NCBI GenBank assembly: GCA_045596285.1
Contig: JAZOCA010000093.1
Span: 1 to 19,285 of the forward strand
DNA length: 19,285 nucleotides
Reading direction: 5' to 3'
Source of the DNA: HGM11416 sp045596285
GTDB taxonomy: Bacteria > Bacillota > Clostridia > Christensenellales > Borkfalkiaceae
The notes beneath the pieces are model-generated. The model saw nothing but the letters and a program-made list of their open reading frames with translations, ran no database searches and had not been told where the DNA came from. Numbering within the stretch: position 1 is the first letter of the stretch; the number at the start of each line of letters is the position of its first letter. The position numbers were made by a program, and so were the translations under genes. Of this stretch, positions 1 to 7,544 are shown one piece after another.

Positions 1-521
1 GAGATAGCAATTTTTTCTTTTCTTGGATCAACAACAAATAAAGCCTTGGGGAGCTTATCCATTGTTTTGATACCGCCTAAGAATTTTTCGAGCTTGTCTC
101 TTTCAGCTTTGAGCTGAATAACTTCTTTTTTGGGAAGAAGGTCAAAATCGCCCATTTTTTCCATTTGGTCAAGTTTGTTAAGTCTTTCTACTCTTGAACG
201 AATGGTTTTAAAGTTGGTTAAAGTACCGCCAAGCCATCTTGAATTGATGTAGTCCGTACCGCATCTTTCTGCTTCTTGTTGGATATCTTCTTGAGCTTGT
301 TTTTTAGTACCAACGAATAATACGGTTTTTCCTTGCTTAACTTCTTCAACTACGAATTTGTAAGCATCTTCGATAAGACCAACGGTTAACGCAAGGTCGA
401 TAATGTGAATACCGTTTCTTTCGCCGAAAATGTACTTACGCATTTTGGGGTTCCATCTTCTTGTTTGGTGACCGAAGTGCACGCCTGCTTCAAGAAGTGC
501 TTTCATTGTTGTAACTGCCAT
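1..521 (-). CDS. rpsB: 30S ribosomal protein S2 (3' part outside window)
   Basis: Reading from 521 down gives MAVTTMKALLEAGVHFGHQT, then RRWNPKMRKYIFGERNGIHI and later SRWLGGTLTNFKTIRSR, which are hallmark S2 sequences. S2 sits on the body of the small ribosomal subunit and helps recruit S1 and mRNA. About 173 codons are present with no stop before the window edge, so the gene runs off the left end. The ATG at 521-519 is preceded by GGAGG at a good distance, and a second AGGAGG lies at about 541-546, so initiation should be strong. In Firmicutes the next gene is normally tsf (elongation factor Ts), which would lie outside the window. Identification is secure. Confidence 0.97.
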   Translation of the reverse strand, partial: MAVTTMKALLEAGVHFGHQTRRWNPKMRKYIFGERNGIHIIDLALTVGLIEDAYKFVVEEVKQGKTVLFVGTKKQAQEDIQQEAERCGTDYINSRWLGGTLTNFKTIRSRVERLNKLDQMEKMGDFDLLPKKEVIQLKAERDKLEKFLGGIKTMDKLPKALFVVDPRKEKIAI

Positions 522-554
522 AATTTAGCCTCCGTTTAATCCTCCTTACTTTTC

Positions 555-637
555 CCTTTCCGTTTGGCAAAACGGCAGGACGCGGGCAATCGAATCTCCG
601 ATAGTTTGGATTTTGAGACAACGAAATTGCCGAAAGG
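555..637 (-). promoter_or_regulatory. Structured rpsB 5' leader (candidate autoregulatory element)
   Basis: Read on the minus strand, this leader folds into a compact three-way arrangement. An outer stem pairs CCTTTC (637-632) with GAAAGG (560-555). A second stem pairs GGCAAT (631-626) with ATTGCC (590-585). A third hairpin is CCGTTT (575-570), loop TGCC, AAACGG (565-560). The stems are contiguous, which is more than chance A/T pairing. It lies between the promoter and the start codon, where ribosomal protein leaders that bind their own product are often found. Function is inferred; I do not recognise a named Rfam family. Confidence 0.5.
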
Positions 638-664
638 TAAGTGTGAATTTTTTTCAACCTTGCT

Positions 665-693
665 ATTCTAACATATTTTTTTTACATTTGCAA
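665..693 (-). promoter_or_regulatory. rpsB promoter
   Basis: On the minus strand TTGCAA (693-688) and TAGAAT (670-665) are separated by exactly 17 bases. TGT immediately precedes the -10, giving an extended -10. Transcription should begin near 658, leaving a leader of about 135 nt that carries the folded element at 555-637. Confidence 0.75.
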
Positions 694-890
694 CTGTTTT
701 TACGCCCTTATTTATAATAAATAAGGGAATTAGCAAACTTTTTTATCAAAATAGCCTTTTTTATTACTGCGACGTTTAGTCGCTTTTTGCTTTCATTTTT
801 TTACCAAAACGCAGAACTGATAAAGTGAATTTTTATCTTGCGGTTTAGTATACTGTTTTGTTTATAAATCAACCGCGATTTAAAACCGTT
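694..890. other. Intergenic region upstream of the rpsB promoter
   Basis: No gene is supported here. It holds a perfect 10-bp A/T-rich hairpin at 705-727 (arm CCCTTATTTA, loop TAA), 12 bases upstream of the rpsB -35. It also holds a weak plus-strand GCGAC/GTCGC hairpin at 769-783 followed by five T. Neither has a convincing terminator run on the minus strand, so read-through from the DUF4190-like gene toward rpsB is possible. Confidence 0.4.
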
Positions 891-1457
891 TTATCTTTTT
901 AAATAAAGTGATATCAAGGAAATTGCATTTGCTATGTTGTTGTTATCTATGGAACTATCAGGCGATGAAGATGGCGAGGGAGTTGATGCCCCACCTTCAG
1001 AAAAAGCAAGTATCAACATCAACAAAGACAAACCAAAAGCGATAATTCCAGTTATAAGCCCCACTATAGAAAATGCCTTTCCGCCCCTTTTTAGTGATAT
1101 AAGCGAAAAAATAACGGCTACTATACTGCAGGGCAAAGATATAAAGGACGCGATAAAAAACTCCGTGCTTATTATGCCTAAGATCATAGAGATAATTCCG
1201 TATTTTCTTTTACTGCTATCCACGGGCTTATTTTTCTTTCCTTTATTCTTAGGCGTATCCTCTTCAAATACGGGCAAAACAAAGGTTTTGTACTTTACAG
1301 TAGTAGAGTTTTCTTCGCTTTGCGGGGCTAAAGTTTGTTCGTTAATAATCGCTTCTTCAACCACCTGTTCTTGCTTTATATCGCCATTTTGCGTTTTTCC
1401 TTCAACTGGGCGTTCTTCATAGTTTAAAGAGTTATCTTTTTCTTGTAAATTATCCAT
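891..1457 (-). CDS. Small DUF4190-like membrane protein
   Basis: The protein has 188 residues. Residues 1-84 are hydrophilic and acidic to mixed, with no cysteine. Residues 86-152 form hydrophobic segments rich in repeated Leu-Gly-Ile-Ile-Ser patterns, with a Lys-Arg-Gly-Gly turn near 123-126 before SIVGLITGII. This layout resembles DUF4190-type membrane domains found in many Gram-positive bacteria, whose role is unknown. The tail (155-188) is rich in Ser and Pro. The start is supported by AAGGAGAG five bases upstream of ATG. It lies 61 bases downstream of the protease gene on the same strand, with no terminator between them, so co-transcription is likely. The family call is by pattern only. 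Confidence 0.65.
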   Translation of the reverse strand: MDNLQEKDNSLNYEERPVEGKTQNGDIKQEQVVEEAIINEQTLAPQSEENSTTVKYKTFVLPVFEEDTPKNKGKKNKPVDSSKRKYGIISMILGIISTEFFIASFISLPCSIVAVIFSLISLKRGGKAFSIVGLITGIIAFGLSLLMLILAFSEGGASTPSPSSSPDSSIDNNNIANAISLISLYLKR

Positions 1458-1518
1458 TTAAACTCTCCTTAAAAAAGTATTTTGTAACAAGTTTTTGTAT
1501 ACGTACATCGAAAAAATG

Positions 1519-3594
1519 TTATTTTTTTCTATAAACGCGTTTTTTGTCGCCACCTTTTTTTATTAATATTGCAACGAATACAGAAGCGAAAATCAAACAT
1601 ACGCACCCTATTGCAATTATTAAATAAAGCGGGTCTGTTTTCGTGAAAAGATACTGTTTAAAAGTGGGCGATGGGTTTTGAATATAACCCAAATATTCAA
1701 CGATGCTTGCCCCGCTAGAACTTTCCATCGCGATAAAAACTAAACACTCGTCGCTTACCTTTGGCAAAATATAATTTTGTTCTGCAACGCTTAGCGAACG
1801 CGAATAGATCGTTTTATATAAGGGATATTTTCCCTTTTTAATTTGTTCTAAAGTTATATCTACGTTACCCTTTTCAGCCAACTCTTTCAATCTGTTGGTA
1901 GAACGAATCATCAAGATATACGCAGTTGAATTTTTTGATGCACTTTGCCACTTTATCTGCTTGCCATAGTGGTAGTCTTCAAAGGTAATATCCCCCGCTA
2001 TAAGCGGATAATCGCTAATTTCTTCGGGTAAAAACAAATCAAAACTAACGCATTTATTTTCGCGATCTACCGTAATATTTTCAAAGCGAATACCGCTATT
2101 TGATCCGTTTGAATAACTTATTATCGTTTCGCTTTCTTCGATTAAAGAACTCTTTAGGTCGTTAACCGTTTTGGTCACGTCAGTAGTGCCGTAATTATCT
2201 TTTAAATAATAACCGCCGTCCCAGGTAATTACGCTTTCTTCCCCCCCTAGCAAAGAATAAGAAATACCAGTAGGGCTAACTATTTTTTGTGTTTTCAAGG
2301 GATTGCCTACTCTGTATACGTAAACTTCGTCTTCGCCGTACATATTACCGTATTCGGTTGAAGAACTTTCGCCCTTTGCGTTTTGGTAAGAAGCGGAAGG
2401 TTTAACCCTGTAAATAACCAACCCATCGCTAGATAAACACCCGTCGTAAGGGGTAGATGAAAGTGAAGAAGAACGAAATTCCGCCATAAAATATTCGCCC
2501 GTTTCACAAAATGAAGAAAGAACGATTTTTGCAATGCTATTTTTTGCGCCTTCGCTCGCAAGCGGTAGGGTGTAGCGCCCGCTTGAATTTAGGTAAAGGA
2601 ATGAATCGTAATCTATCCACCCCGCTTTAAAGCGCATATAGCCAAGCATATTTTGCGGAACCACGTTAGTAGTACCCATAACGTCCATTTCCCCAACGGA
2701 TTCGTATAGATCATTTTCGTAAGAATAGTAATCGGCAAAACCCAAAAGGTGCATACTTTCGTGCGCTAAAAGGCCAACGTTATATAACTTTTTTTGTTCT
2801 TCGGTTGCCCCTTCGTAATAATCGCCCACCCTTTTTGCGGTTACGTCGTTTAAAGATAAAATATTATATCCGCTTACTTTTGTATCGGCAAGATTTAATT
2901 GTTGCAACTTGTAATCGCTTAAATCATCTTCGTAATAGTACAGCGAAGAAAGATCGCTTTCAAAGTTATGGTATACCCCCATATGCGGGTAAAAAATATC
3001 TTCTATGCCGTAAGAATCAGCGCATGTAATTATAACAAAACCGTCCGCGACGCCATCATTATTTCCGTCTGCAATATAATCTTTTGGCTCAGAGATTAAA
3101 GATAGAACTTCGGTTATGAACTGCTGTTCCCTTACAGCCCTTTCAACGTGCGGTAATCCCCCGCTATAATCAGGCGAAACAACTTTGCCGTATTTATTGA
3201 AATATCTATTATCGTACCCTTGCTCGTTTACCACTTCGTAAGTGCCGTTAACAAAGCTATAGCGCGGTTTATAGTAATTTTCGTCGCTGTTTAAACGCAA
3301 GAACTGATTACCCTTTGCTCCAAGCAGTTTCGTGTTAAAGTCAAGTTTATTACCGCTTTGAACTTGAATATAATTCTTAACGCTTATATCTCCCGTTTGG
3401 TAACTTTTATAAAGTATATCCACCTTTTTGCTTAAATCTTGGTCAGATATGCTTTCGCCAAAAGCAACGGTAACCACGCTATTTATAAAAGTATCGGCAA
3501 AATAATAGTCCGCCTTAACCGTGCGAGTTGGCGAAACGTTTATTAAAATTGTTAGTAAAGCAATAAAAATTGCTAAAAAGTTTTTATTTTTCAT
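1519..3594 (-). CDS. Secreted, membrane-anchored M6-like zinc metalloprotease
   Basis: From the ATG at 3594 the product has 691 residues. It opens with a classic signal peptide (MKNKN, then a hydrophobic stretch, cleavage likely near VKA/DYY). It ends with one transmembrane helix (YLIIAIGCVCLIFASVFVAI) and a basic tail, so the body should be displayed outside the cell. The active-site block is HESMH followed by LLGFADYY, matching the HExxHxxGxxD signature of M6 (immune inhibitor A-like) peptidases. A MDVMGT Met-turn-like segment follows, then GYMRFKAGW. Upstream, DGNNDGVADGFVII fits the Asp-rich segment seen in M6 proteins. The reading frame is open back to 3630, but that start would swallow the promoter at 3602-3610 and add 12 residues before the signal peptide. 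Substrate unknown. Confidence 0.85.
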   Translation of the reverse strand: MKNKNFLAIFIALLTILINVSPTRTVKADYYFADTFINSVVTVAFGESISDQDLSKKVDILYKSYQTGDISVKNYIQVQSGNKLDFNTKLLGAKGNQFLRLNSDENYYKPRYSFVNGTYEVVNEQGYDNRYFNKYGKVVSPDYSGGLPHVERAVREQQFITEVLSLISEPKDYIADGNNDGVADGFVIITCADSYGIEDIFYPHMGVYHNFESDLSSLYYYEDDLSDYKLQQLNLADTKVSGYNILSLNDVTAKRVGDYYEGATEEQKKLYNVGLLAHESMHLLGFADYYSYENDLYESVGEMDVMGTTNVVPQNMLGYMRFKAGWIDYDSFLYLNSSGRYTLPLASEGAKNSIAKIVLSSFCETGEYFMAEFRSSSLSSTPYDGCLSSDGLVIYRVKPSASYQNAKGESSSTEYGNMYGEDEVYVYRVGNPLKTQKIVSPTGISYSLLGGEESVITWDGGYYLKDNYGTTDVTKTVNDLKSSLIEESETIISYSNGSNSGIRFENITVDRENKCVSFDLFLPEEISDYPLIAGDITFEDYHYGKQIKWQSASKNSTAYILMIRSTNRLKELAEKGNVDITLEQIKKGKYPLYKTIYSRSLSVAEQNYILPKVSDECLVFIAMESSSGASIVEYLGYIQNPSPTFKQYLFTKTDPLYLIIAIGCVCLIFASVFVAILIKKGGDKKRVYRKK

Positions 3595-3601
3595 ACTGTA
3601 A

Positions 3602-3610
3602 ATTATAGCA
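3602..3610 (-). promoter_or_regulatory. Protease promoter, extended -10, near-leaderless
   Basis: The minus strand reads TGCTATAAT, a perfect extended -10, ending eight bases before the ATG at 3594. No good -35 is found at 16-18 bases (ATGCCT or TGCCTT). Transcription would begin within a base or two of the start codon, and no ribosome binding site is present, so the mRNA may be leaderless. Confidence 0.5.
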
Positions 3611-3616
3611 TATTTG

Positions 3617-3645
3617 TAGACAAAAGGCATTTAAAATGTTATAAT
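3617..3645 (+). promoter_or_regulatory. galK promoter
   Basis: TAGACA (3617-3622), a 17-base spacer and a perfect TATAAT (3640-3645) with TGT in front make a strong extended -10 promoter. It runs divergently from the protease promoter at 3602-3610, so polymerase on one would block the other. No operator palindrome was seen. Confidence 0.75.
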
Positions 3646-3679
3646 ATTTACGAAATTAATTAAAAATTTCGGAGGAACT

Positions 3680-4894
3680 ATGGATCTTTCACTTTTTTAC
3701 GGCAAAAATTATGATGGTTCTCGCGACTTAAGAGCACAAAAACTATACGAACAATTTGTAAAATCGGAGGGCAAAAAACCCGAATACATATTCTCTTCTC
3801 CAGGAAGAGCGGAAATATTAGGCAACCACACAGACCACAACCACGGCAAAGTTATGGTCGCTTCTATCAACTGCGATATTCTTTGCTTTGCTTCCCCAAC
3901 AGAAGATAACTGGATCACTCTTTATTCAGAAGGTTATCCCCCCATTCGCACAAACATTGAAGATAGCACGGTTAACAAAGAAGAATACGGCACATCTCAC
4001 GCTTTAGTTAAAGGCGTTTGCACCAAGCTTAGAGAAATGGGTTATTCTTTCGGCGGATTCGTTGCTCATAACACTTCAGATATATTTAAAGGCGCGGGTG
4101 TTTCTTCTTCTGCTGCGTTTGAAGTTATGGTATGTGAAATAATTAACCTTATGTATTTAAACGGCGCGTTAGACCCGGTAACCAAAGCAATCGTTTCACA
4201 ATTTTCAGAAAACGTATACTTTGGCAAACCCTGCGGATTATTAGACCAAAGCGGTATTGCGCTCGGCTCGCTTTCTAAGTTGGATTTCAACCAACCCGAA
4301 AAACCCGAAATAAGAACGCTTTCAGCACCCGAAGGCTATACGTTAGTTCTTACCAACACCGGTGGCGACCATGCGAAACTCACCCCCCACTACGCTGCAA
4401 TAAGAAGCGAAATGGAACAAATCGCTTCACACTTTGGCAAAAAAGTTCTTCGCGACGTATGTGAAAAGGAATTTTTAGAACAAATGCCCGCTTTAAAAGA
4501 AAAGTTTTCTTCAAGGGCTATTCTTCGCGCAATACACTTCTATAACGAAAATAAAAGAGTTGATATTGCCGAACGCGCTATAGATAGCGGAGACGTTGAA
4601 CTGTTTATGCAACAAATCGCAGGTAGCGGTGCAAGCAGTATGGCAGTTTTACAAAACTGCTACGTTCCCGGCGAAACTAATCAACCGGTTATGCTCGCTT
4701 TAGAACTTAGCAAACAAATAACCACTCACAGTTACTTCCGCGTTCACGGCGGTGGATTTGCAGGTTCTATTTTAGCATTCGTTAAAAACGACGAAGTAGA
4801 CGGATATATTGCAACGATGAAAAAAGTATTCGGCGAAAACAACGTGTTCCCCGCTAAAATAAGAGCAACCGGAACTTGCGGTTACAAATTGTAA
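3680..4894 (+). CDS. galK: Galactokinase (GHMP family)
   Basis: The 404-residue protein has the three GHMP kinase blocks. The sugar-binding signature PGRAEILGNHTDHNHG is at 41-56. The glycine/serine-rich ATP loop FKGAGVSSSAAFEV is at 136-149. The late motif VHGGGFAGSILAF is near the C terminus. CGLLDQSGIALG supplies the expected catalytic aspartate (D189). The enzyme phosphorylates galactose at C1 in the Leloir pathway. The signature is GNHTDH rather than the textbook GEHTDY; I recall this variant from clostridial homologues, but it changes a sugar-contacting Glu to Asn. The start is set by GGAGG four bases before the ATG. No other gal gene is adjacent; the gene has its own promoter and terminator. 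Confidence 0.92.
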   Translation: MDLSLFYGKNYDGSRDLRAQKLYEQFVKSEGKKPEYIFSSPGRAEILGNHTDHNHGKVMVASINCDILCFASPTEDNWITLYSEGYPPIRTNIEDSTVNKEEYGTSHALVKGVCTKLREMGYSFGGFVAHNTSDIFKGAGVSSSAAFEVMVCEIINLMYLNGALDPVTKAIVSQFSENVYFGKPCGLLDQSGIALGSLSKLDFNQPEKPEIRTLSAPEGYTLVLTNTGGDHAKLTPHYAAIRSEMEQIASHFGKKVLRDVCEKEFLEQMPALKEKFSSRAILRAIHFYNENKRVDIAERAIDSGDVELFMQQIAGSGASSMAVLQNCYVPGETNQPVMLALELSKQITTHSYFRVHGGGFAGSILAFVKNDEVDGYIATMKKVFGENNVFPAKIRATGTCGYKL

Positions 4895-4934
4895 AAACCA
4901 AACAAAAACAAAATAACTTAATATTCGGCAAATA

Positions 4935-4987
4935 CCGCCCGTGTATTTATTATATAATTTTTATATAATTTTCACGGCGGTTTTTTT
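4935..4987 (+). terminator. galK terminator abutting the spoIIE start
   Basis: CCGCC(C)GTG (4935-4943) pairs with CACGGCGG (4973-4980) with one bulged C. The interior folds again through ATTATATAA (4949-4957) and TTATATAAT (4961-4969). Seven T follow (4981-4987), and the spoIIE ATG comes directly after them. Confidence 0.85.
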
Positions 4988-7240
4988 ATGAAAAATTTTA
5001 CATATAAAAAAGCGTTAAAATATCTTTTTTGCGCCTTTTTATTTTACCTTGCAAACAATATATCCCCTGGCGTTCCACTTTCTTTAAGTCTACTTCCCGC
5101 CTTCATGGGCATAGGATTTTCTAAAATTGCAGTTAGTGTTATTTTCTGTTTAATTTCCTTTTTGTCCTTCCCGGTAGAAAACTTTTTTTATCTAATATTT
5201 TCAGCCCTTTTTCTTTGCATAATATACAGTCTTTATAAGGCTAAAAAAGCTAAGCCTAAGGGGGAAGTCTTTATATATATAGCCATAGCTTTAGTTCCTT
5301 ATTTTGCTACGGTTTTTAATCAAAGTATATATACAAAGTTAGTCTATAGCGCGATTATCATTGCTTTCACTCTTATTTTTAGCCTTGCTTTAAACGTTAT
5401 TTTTATAGGGCGTTTCAAGCGAAAAAACAAGGGAATAGAACAACTTTCTTTTTATCTATTTATAATTATATTTTCGCTTGGTTTTATAGAAACTTTCGGC
5501 ATAGAAATATATAAAGTAGTCGCACTTATTACCATGCTATTTTTATGCAGATTCTTTAAATCGCCAAAAGCATTTATACCCGCCTTTATATTGCCGATTG
5601 CCATTTCTCTTTACACGCAAAGTTTTTATTATCTTGCGCTTTTTGAAATTTATTGCGCCGTGATTTTAGCTTTTATAAATTACTCTCCTTTACTATCTGC
5701 AGTTGCGCTAATTTTAGCGCAAAGCGCCATTTACTATTTTTCAGGCGAACTTATGGCATTTACTTCAATTGATTATTTATACACCTTTTTACCATCAGTA
5801 ATTTATACGTTTATACCCCAAAAGCAGGTGGAAAAACTTAAAAATTTTATATTGCGTTTTGAAGAAAAGGAAATAACACGCGAAATAATCAACGTAGAAA
5901 GAGCGCATTTATCGGTTAAATTAAACGACCTTTCAAACGTTTTTTGCGATATGGAAAAATTGCTTAAAGCATTCGACCAAGCATTTTTAACCGAAGAAAC
6001 GCTATGCGAAAAAATTGCAGACGAAGTTGCTATAAGCGTCTGTTCGGAATGCGCCTTTTTTGCAGACTGCACGCGAAAAAATCACCCGAAAAGAAAAGAT
6101 TTATTAAAACTTATTTCTGTGGGAATAAGTAAGGGAAAAGTGTCGTTAATCGACCTATCTAAAGACTTTTCATCTTATTGCTTTTCTGTTAACAGCATGA
6201 TTTTTGAAATAAACCGCCTTATTAGTTTATTCATTGAACAAACGCAAAAAACCAAAGAAATCATACGGTATAAAGATTTAATTTCCCTTCAAGCAGGTGG
6301 ACTTGCGCAGGTTTTAAGGTCGCTTGCGGTAGAATATTCTTCACGCGTTGATTTTAAACAAGTTAAAGAAAACAAGATTTTTGATCTACTTGCAAGCGAA
6401 GGTTTTTTAGCAAAGCAAATAATCTGCGTGGGCGAAGATTGCCATATTTTATTCGGCAAAGAAAAGATAGTTTTTTCAGAAGTAGCAAAAGTTCTTTCCC
6501 GTGCCTTTAATAAATCTATGCGCTTACAGAAAAAAAGTGACGTTGGATGCGGTATACTCGCCGTTTTTTCTAAATGCCCGCTAATGGATGCATCTTTCGG
6601 CGTGGCTCAAGTTCCTAAAGCAGGTTTTGCCGTTAGCGGAGATAGCCATACGCTAACCAAGATAAACGAAGGGCAATTTATCGTTTCCCTTTGCGACGGC
6701 ATGGGTAGCGGTGCAAACGCACATAACAATTCCGTTACCGCCATATCTTTGCTTGAAACGCTATACCGTTCGGGGCTTAACCGTCAATCGGTATTAGAAC
6801 TTGTAAATAAAATTCTTTCCATTTGCCAAGAAGATAGTTTTTCCACCCTTGACTGCGCCGTTTTCGACTTATACACCGGCAAATGCGACCTTATCAAAAT
6901 CGGCGCTACTTACGGTTTTTTAGTAACTGCTTCGGGGGTAAAAATTATTGAAAACTCTTCTCTACCGCTTGGTATTTTAGAAGAAGTCTCCCCTGATTTA
7001 TCAACTCATACACTATCTGATGGGGATATGGTGGTAATTATGTCAGACGGGGTTTCAGATGCCTTCTTTTCAAGTACGGACACCATAGATTATTTACAGC
7101 GCGAAAACACCCGCAACCCGCAAACCCTCGCTAATAAACTTATTAACTATGCCCTACAAAAATACGACGGCGAAGCAAAAGACGATATGACGGCTATAGT
7201 AGTTAAAGTTTACGTTAAAAACTCTTACGAGCAAAATTAA
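4988..7240 (+). CDS. spoIIE: Stage II sporulation protein E (SpoIIE phosphatase)
   Basis: The 750-residue protein has about ten hydrophobic helices in residues 1-280, a central soluble region and a C-terminal PP2C-type phosphatase domain. The phosphatase carries SLCDGMGSGANAH (D570), MSDGVSDAF (D687) and KDDMTAIVV (D732/D733), which supply the metal-binding aspartates. A conserved-looking CSECAFFADC cluster is at 352-361. In Bacillus, SpoIIE sits at the asymmetric septum and dephosphorylates SpoIIAA, releasing sigma-F in the forespore. The length is close to the roughly 830 residues of the Bacillus protein. The ATG fits because the first helix starts at about residue 10, but the only upstream purine-rich sequence, GGCGG, lies within the 3' arm of the galK terminator. 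Confidence 0.95.
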   Translation: MKNFTYKKALKYLFCAFLFYLANNISPGVPLSLSLLPAFMGIGFSKIAVSVIFCLISFLSFPVENFFYLIFSALFLCIIYSLYKAKKAKPKGEVFIYIAIALVPYFATVFNQSIYTKLVYSAIIIAFTLIFSLALNVIFIGRFKRKNKGIEQLSFYLFIIIFSLGFIETFGIEIYKVVALITMLFLCRFFKSPKAFIPAFILPIAISLYTQSFYYLALFEIYCAVILAFINYSPLLSAVALILAQSAIYYFSGELMAFTSIDYLYTFLPSVIYTFIPQKQVEKLKNFILRFEEKEITREIINVERAHLSVKLNDLSNVFCDMEKLLKAFDQAFLTEETLCEKIADEVAISVCSECAFFADCTRKNHPKRKDLLKLISVGISKGKVSLIDLSKDFSSYCFSVNSMIFEINRLISLFIEQTQKTKEIIRYKDLISLQAGGLAQVLRSLAVEYSSRVDFKQVKENKIFDLLASEGFLAKQIICVGEDCHILFGKEKIVFSEVAKVLSRAFNKSMRLQKKSDVGCGILAVFSKCPLMDASFGVAQVPKAGFAVSGDSHTLTKINEGQFIVSLCDGMGSGANAHNNSVTAISLLETLYRSGLNRQSVLELVNKILSICQEDSFSTLDCAVFDLYTGKCDLIKIGATYGFLVTASGVKIIENSSLPLGILEEVSPDLSTHTLSDGDMVVIMSDGVSDAFFSSTDTIDYLQRENTRNPQTLANKLINYALQKYDGEAKDDMTAIVVKVYVKNSYEQN

Positions 7241-7386
7241 ACAAAAAGTTGCAAGAAAATCTAAGGCAAAAAAAGAATAAAACGTCTTAAAGACATATTA
7301 AAAAATCCTTTTATAATCCCTTGTTCTTGCAAGGCTTAAAAAAGAAAAAAAGTTGCACTATAAGCAAAACACTTTTTTACTTTTCG

Positions 7387-7395
7387 TGATATAAT
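7387..7395 (+). promoter_or_regulatory. Extended -10 promoter for the small-ORF operon
   Basis: TGATATAAT is a full extended -10 with no good -35 at 17-18 bases. Transcription should start near 7402, at the base of the hairpin at 7401-7437. The stretch 7241-7386, after spoIIE, holds only A-rich sequence and a distant 9-bp inverted repeat (TTGCAAGAA at 7249-7257, TTCTTGCAA at 7324-7332). Confidence 0.5.
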
Positions 7396-7400
7396 ATATA

Positions 7401-7437
7401 TGCGCGTGGTATGGCGAAGGAGTTATCTTGACGCGCA
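7401..7437 (+). promoter_or_regulatory. Hairpin holding the ribosome binding site and TTG start in its loop
   Basis: TGCGCGT (7401-7407) pairs perfectly with ACGCGCA (7431-7437). The loop carries AAGGAG (7417-7422) and the TTG start (7428-7430) of the small ORF. Such a GC-rich stem at the 5' end of the mRNA could stabilise the transcript or present the start site. Function is inferred. Confidence 0.45.
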
Positions 7438-7544
7438 AAGCATATTATTTAAATAATTTAAGAAGAAAAAAAATCTTTTTTTCCGCGCTAAACGCTAAGG
7501 GCGATCACTTGCCAAGCGCCAATTTAGAAAAAGGGGGATCATAA
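7428..7544 (+). CDS. Small basic protein of 38 residues, TTG start
   Basis: Translation from TTG at 7428 gives MTRKAYYLNNLRRKK, then IFFSALNAKGDHLPSANLEK and GGS. AAGGAG lies five bases upstream of TTG. The stop TAA (7542-7544) shares its last base with the ATG of the next gene (TAATG), a common arrangement for translational coupling. The N-terminal half is strongly basic with tyrosines and there is no membrane segment. I do not recognise the family. It may be a real small protein or a leader ORF whose translation opens the downstream gene. An alternative ATG at 7400 in another frame lacks a binding site. Confidence 0.5.
   Translation: MTRKAYYLNNLRRKKIFFSALNAKGDHLPSANLEKGGS

Noticed and set aside
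769..788. Hairpin plus T run as a terminator
   Set aside because: Only a 5-bp stem, on the plus strand where no gene ends, so it has no transcript to terminate.
934..1422. Plus-strand reading frame opposite the DUF4190-like gene
   Set aside because: It is the antisense shadow of a gene with a better binding site, coherent membrane helices and operon context.
3595..3630. Upstream ATG at 3630 as the protease start
   Set aside because: It adds 12 residues before a typical signal peptide, has no ribosome binding site and would place the extended -10 promoter inside the gene.
6147..6158. Reverse-strand near-copy of the 13-bp motif inside spoIIE (TAATCGACCTAT)
   Set aside because: It matches 12 of 13 bases but lies in coding sequence, in the opposite orientation and without flanking arms; treated as coincidence.
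7400..7456. 18-codon ATG ORF overlapping the TTG-start ORF in another frame
   Set aside because: It has no ribosome binding site and no coupling to the next gene; the TTG frame has both.
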